This document shows, in pieces, positions 21,349 through 24,140 of a DNA stretch of 24,140 bases. The stretch is taken from assembly GCA_002319925.1 (NCBI GenBank), contig DCFP01000056.1:1-24140 (forward strand), in the 5' to 3' direction. Below the pieces are notes generated by a model that saw nothing but the letters and a program-made list of their open reading frames with translations, did not search any database and was not told where the DNA came from. A program made the position numbers and the translations under genes. This stretch comes from Holophagaceae bacterium UBA1801. Its GTDB lineage: Bacteria; Acidobacteriota; Holophagae; Holophagales; Holophagaceae. The first letter of the stretch is position 1. Each line of letters begins with the position of its first letter.

Positions 21349-22686
21349 TCACACCGCCTGCTTGAGGAACGGCGCGAGGTCCACGCCGAAGACCTGGCCC
21401 ATGGCGAGAAGGGTCTGCTGGAATGTGGATCCTTCCGCCACGGCCTGGCGCAGGAAGGACTGGATGGCGGGCTGGAACTGGATGGCCTGGTCGATGGAGA
21501 CGCTGGAGCCCTTGGTGTAGGCGCCGATCTGGATGAGGTCCTCGGCATCGTTGTAGGTGGCCATCAGATCGCGGATCTTGGCGACGAGCTGCTTCTGCTC
21601 GGGGACGGCCAGGGTCGAGAAGAGTCGGGAGATGCTGGCCAGCACATCCACGGCGGGGAAGTGGTTCTTGGTCGCCAGCTTCCGGGAGAGGACCACGTGG
21701 CCGTCCAGGATGCCGCGCACGGCGTCCGAGATGGGTTCGTTCATGTCGTCGCCTTCCACTAGTACGGTGTAGATGCCCGTGATGGAGCCCTGGCCCTCGA
21801 AGGTGCCCGCGCGTTCCATGAGGCGGGGCAGCAGCGTGAAGACGGAAGGCGTGTAGCCCCGCGAGGAGGGCGGTTCTCCTGCCGACAGCCCCACTTCGCG
21901 CTGGGCCATGGCGAAGCGGGTGACGCTGTCCATCATCATGAGGACGTCCTTGCCCTGCCTCATGAAATACTCGGCCACGGTGGTGCCCGAAAGGGCGCAG
22001 CGCAGGCGGAGCAGGGGAGTCTGGTCGGAGGTCGCGACCACCACGACGCTGCGCTTTAGTCCCTCCTCGCCGAGATCGTTCTCCAGGAACTCGCGCAGCT
22101 CGCGGCCCCGCTCGCCCACCAGCACGATGACGTTCACCTGCGCGGAGGTGTATCGGGCGATCATGCCCAGGATTGTGGACTTGCCCACACCGGAGCCCGA
22201 GAAAACGCCGATGCGCTGGCCCTTGCCCACGGTCAGCATGCCGTCGATGGAACGGATGCCCGTGGAAAGGACCTCGCCGATGCGGCGGCGGTGCATGGGA
22301 TTGGGGGGCTGGCCGTGAATGGGCAGGCGCATTTCCGCGATCAGGGGAGGACCATCATCCAGAGGCCGCCCCAGCGGATCAATGACCCGTCCCAGCAAGG
22401 CATCGCAGAGGGGCAGTTCCGGGTGGTGACCTGTGGCTTCCACCAGGAGCCCCGGCCGGATGCCCTCGGCGTTCTCGATGGGCATAAGCAGGACCTGCTG
22501 GCCTTGGAAGCCCACCACCTCCGCCGTGATGGTGTGACCTTGCCCCATGTGGATGAGCAGCTGCTCGCCGAGGGAGGCCTCCGGACCGCGGGATTCCACG
22601 ATCAGGCCCAGTACCTTGGAAACCCGGCCCAGGATGTCGCCGGAGGGCAGCTTCCGGACCTGCTGCTTGAGCAGCTCGATGTCCAT
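21349..22686 (-). CDS. fliI: Flagellum-specific ATPase FliI
   Basis: FliI powers or regulates type III flagellar export. The 445-residue protein has the F1-beta-like layout: an N-terminal beta domain, LGRVIDPLGRPLD at 98-110, Walker A GSGVGKST (164-171), the catalytic region with VLVGERGREL, the Walker B strand DVLMMMDSVTRFAMAQREVGLSAGEPPSSRGY, and the C-terminal helical domain. The ATG at 22686 shares one base with the fliH stop (TGATG), a tight translational coupling. The downstream end is unusual only in the long gap to fliJ. Confidence 0.97.
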   Translation of the reverse strand: MDIELLKQQVRKLPSGDILGRVSKVLGLIVESRGPEASLGEQLLIHMGQGHTITAEVVGFQGQQVLLMPIENAEGIRPGLLVEATGHHPELPLCDALLGRVIDPLGRPLDDGPPLIAEMRLPIHGQPPNPMHRRRIGEVLSTGIRSIDGMLTVGKGQRIGVFSGSGVGKSTILGMIARYTSAQVNVIVLVGERGRELREFLENDLGEEGLKRSVVVVATSDQTPLLRLRCALSGTTVAEYFMRQGKDVLMMMDSVTRFAMAQREVGLSAGEPPSSRGYTPSVFTLLPRLMERAGTFEGQGSITGIYTVLVEGDDMNEPISDAVRGILDGHVVLSRKLATKNHFPAVDVLASISRLFSTLAVPEQKQLVAKIRDLMATYNDAEDLIQIGAYTKGSSVSIDQAIQFQPAIQSFLRQAVAEGSTFQQTLLAMGQVFGVDLAPFLKQAV

Positions 22687-23438
22687 CAGCTATTTCCTTT
22701 TTCCCGGGCGCGATGGATGGCCTGCATCAAGCGGTCGCGGCGCCGTTCCAGGGTGGCCTCGAGGACGCCCTCCTCCGCTTCGATCCGCAGGCTGCCGCGG
22801 CTGAGTTCGAGGTCTTCCCGCAAAGCGATGCCGGGCATTCCGATGTAGGCATCGCCCAGCTGCTCAAGATCCTTGGGGTTCAGGAAGATCGTCAGGGCCG
22901 CGTTATCGGCAGTGTCCGGGGCGTTGAAGGGATGGGATTCCAGCACCGAGTTCAAGAGAGGTCGAATCGTCTGCTGGGCTTGATCGATCTGCTGCGCCGC
23001 CAGGTATTCGCCGAAGGAAAGGGCCAGGGCGATGAGCTCCTCCTCGGTGGCCTGGCTCAGGAGCGCTGCGGCCTGCGCGAGTTCCGAGAGATGGGTTTCC
23101 AGACGCTGGATGTAGCTGCGGTACTGGCTTTCGCCGAAGGTCCGGCCTTCCACCTCGCCCGCCTCGAACCCTTCCTCGTAGGCCCGTCGCGCGATGTCGT
23201 GGGCTTCCCGATCCGCCTGCTGGAGCTTGTCGTAGATGATCTGGTCCACGGACGCGAGGCGCTTGGCGTCCTCTTCGGGGCTGCTGATCTCGGCGGAAAG
23301 GGGCTGGTCACCCTCCATGGATCCATCGTCCACGGCCAGGGGCGCGGTGAAAGTGGCCGCGAAGTAGGGGAACGCTTCCACTTCCTTGGTCTCGGCGATG
23401 TGCGCCGGGATGATCCGGGTGGAAACGCTAGGAGACAT
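22686..23438 (-). CDS. fliH: Flagellar assembly protein FliH
   Basis: FliH binds FliI and holds it to the C ring. I start at the ATG at 23438, which has GGAGG upstream within the fliG 3' end, rather than an in-frame GTG at 23453; this gives 250 residues. The N-terminus is acidic and Ser/Pro-rich, followed by a coiled coil with the AYEEGFEAGEVEGRTFGE stretch characteristic of FliH (GxxxG-type spacing), then a C-terminal V-ATPase-E-like half (NAALTIFLNPKDLEQL, LREDLELSRGSLRIEAEEGVLEATLERR). The start overlaps fliG by 11 bases. Confidence 0.92.
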   Translation of the reverse strand: MSPSVSTRIIPAHIAETKEVEAFPYFAATFTAPLAVDDGSMEGDQPLSAEISSPEEDAKRLASVDQIIYDKLQQADREAHDIARRAYEEGFEAGEVEGRTFGESQYRSYIQRLETHLSELAQAAALLSQATEEELIALALSFGEYLAAQQIDQAQQTIRPLLNSVLESHPFNAPDTADNAALTIFLNPKDLEQLGDAYIGMPGIALREDLELSRGSLRIEAEEGVLEATLERRRDRLMQAIHRAREKGNS

Positions 23439-24140
23439 AGTCGTCGCCTCCACCGCCGCCGATGCTGATGACGCCTTCCTCTTCCAGCTGGCGGACGATC
23501 TCGACGATTTCGTGCTGAGCCTTCTCCACGTCCTTGAGCTTGACGGGGCCCATGAATTCCATCTCTTCCTTCATCAACTCCACGGCGCGGCTGGACATGT
23601 TCCGGAAGAACTGGTTGCGCAGTTCGTCGCTGGTGCCCTTGAGGGCCGTAGTGAGGGCTTTCTTGTCCACGCGCTTCAGGATCTCGGCGATGCCCAGGTC
23701 GTCGATGAGCAGGATGTCGTCGAAGACGAACATGAGGTCGCGGATGCTGGCGGCCAGCTGGGGGTTCTCGGTCTCGATCTTCTCCAGGACGGTGCGGCCG
23801 ACGTTGCGCTCCATGCGATTGAACAGCTCTGCCACGGCCCGGACACCGCCGTAGGCTTCGGTCGCAAAGGATCCCAGGGCTTCCAGCTTCTGCTCGAGGA
23901 TGAGGCTGATGCGGCGCACGACCTCGGGGCTGATCTCCTGGAGGCTGGCCATGCGCATGGCCACGTCACTGCGGAGGGCTTCGGGCAGGCTGGAAATCAA
24001 TTCGGCCGCCTGGGATGCGTTCAGGTGGGCCAGAATCAGGGCGATGGTCTGGGGATGCTCGTTCTGGATGAACTTGGAGAGCTGCTGAGGATTCGCGCGC
24101 TCAAGGCTGGTGAAACCGGCGCTGGATTCCAGGGCCTTCA
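23428..24140 (-). CDS. fliG: Flagellar motor switch protein FliG (partial)
   Basis: The gene enters from beyond the right edge; about 236 C-terminal residues are present. Landmarks are the EHPQTIALILAHL segment of the middle domain (EHPQ motif), SLPEALRSDVAMRMASL, the helical link, and the C-terminal torque domain with FVFDDILLIDDLGIAEILKRVDKKALTTALKG and charged residues matching the stator-facing helix. The usual FliG end is followed by a glycine-rich tail and DDYVS. The TTG at 24000 is not a start, because the frame continues upstream with KALESSAGF, SLERANPQQL and so on. It heads the visible part of the operon and overlaps fliH by 11 bases. Confidence 0.96.
   Translation of the reverse strand, partial: KALESSAGFTSLERANPQQLSKFIQNEHPQTIALILAHLNASQAAELISSLPEALRSDVAMRMASLQEISPEVVRRISLILEQKLEALGSFATEAYGGVRAVAELFNRMERNVGRTVLEKIETENPQLAASIRDLMFVFDDILLIDDLGIAEILKRVDKKALTTALKGTSDELRNQFFRNMSSRAVELMKEEMEFMGPVKLKDVEKAQHEIVEIVRQLEEEGVISIGGGGGDDYVS

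Overview
The window looks like a piece of a high-G+C, flagellated Gram-negative chromosome. A Holophaga/Geothrix-type acidobacterium is my best guess, from the gene content and order only; it is not proven here. The supports are a long flagellar operon with motE, an IspG (non-mevalonate isoprenoid) gene, a Fe-S type PurF, and RIC, YidD and PlsC housekeeping genes.

Left end (1-2480): an accessory region with visibly lower G+C. A hand count gives 28/60 G+C at 541-600 against 38/60 at 5221-5280. It holds a broken phospholipase-D-family nuclease, an intact Mrr-type restriction endonuclease and a SRAP/YedK-like abasic-site protein. It ends in a ~150-bp palindromic module bounded by copies of tRNA-Ser 3' ends. 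Next come two divergent tRNA-Ser genes (UGA on -, GCU on +), each with an apparent promoter and a terminator. A 20-bp exact repeat of the tRNA-Ser(UGA) 3' end at the island side is the classic footprint of integration at a tRNA.

Middle (3026-16503): single genes and short operons. They are an NTF2-like protein; a mercaptopyruvate-type sulfurtransferase; a hybrid histidine kinase coupled to a lipoprotein; a HAD phosphatase; a methylene-tetrahydrofolate dehydrogenase that resembles yeast Mtd1 rather than FolD; a secreted protein; purF, a small helical protein and miaA; then on the minus strand plsC-yip1, a RIC/YtfE di-iron protein, ispG-yidD and a receiver protein with a kinase-like histidine helix but no ATPase domain. 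miaA has two oddities: a duplicated start module 157 bp upstream, and a Glu in its Walker A motif.

Right end (16562-24140): a minus-strand flagellar operon in the order fliG (cut by the window edge), fliH, fliI, fliJ, motE, fliK, flgD, flgE. It encodes the switch complex, the export ATPase with its regulators, a stator/export accessory protein, hook-length control, hook cap and hook. Most junctions are tight or overlapping. The exception is the fliI-fliJ gap of 180 bp, which holds a cluster of CACGAATG repeats. A strong hairpin separates flgE from the downstream receiver gene.

The points most worth following are the Mtd1-like enzyme, the tRNA-ended palindromic module, the duplicated miaA start, and the kinase-like receiver protein with a hairpin against its start codon. 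I found no CRISPR array, rRNA, complete insertion sequence or clear new multi-gene system.
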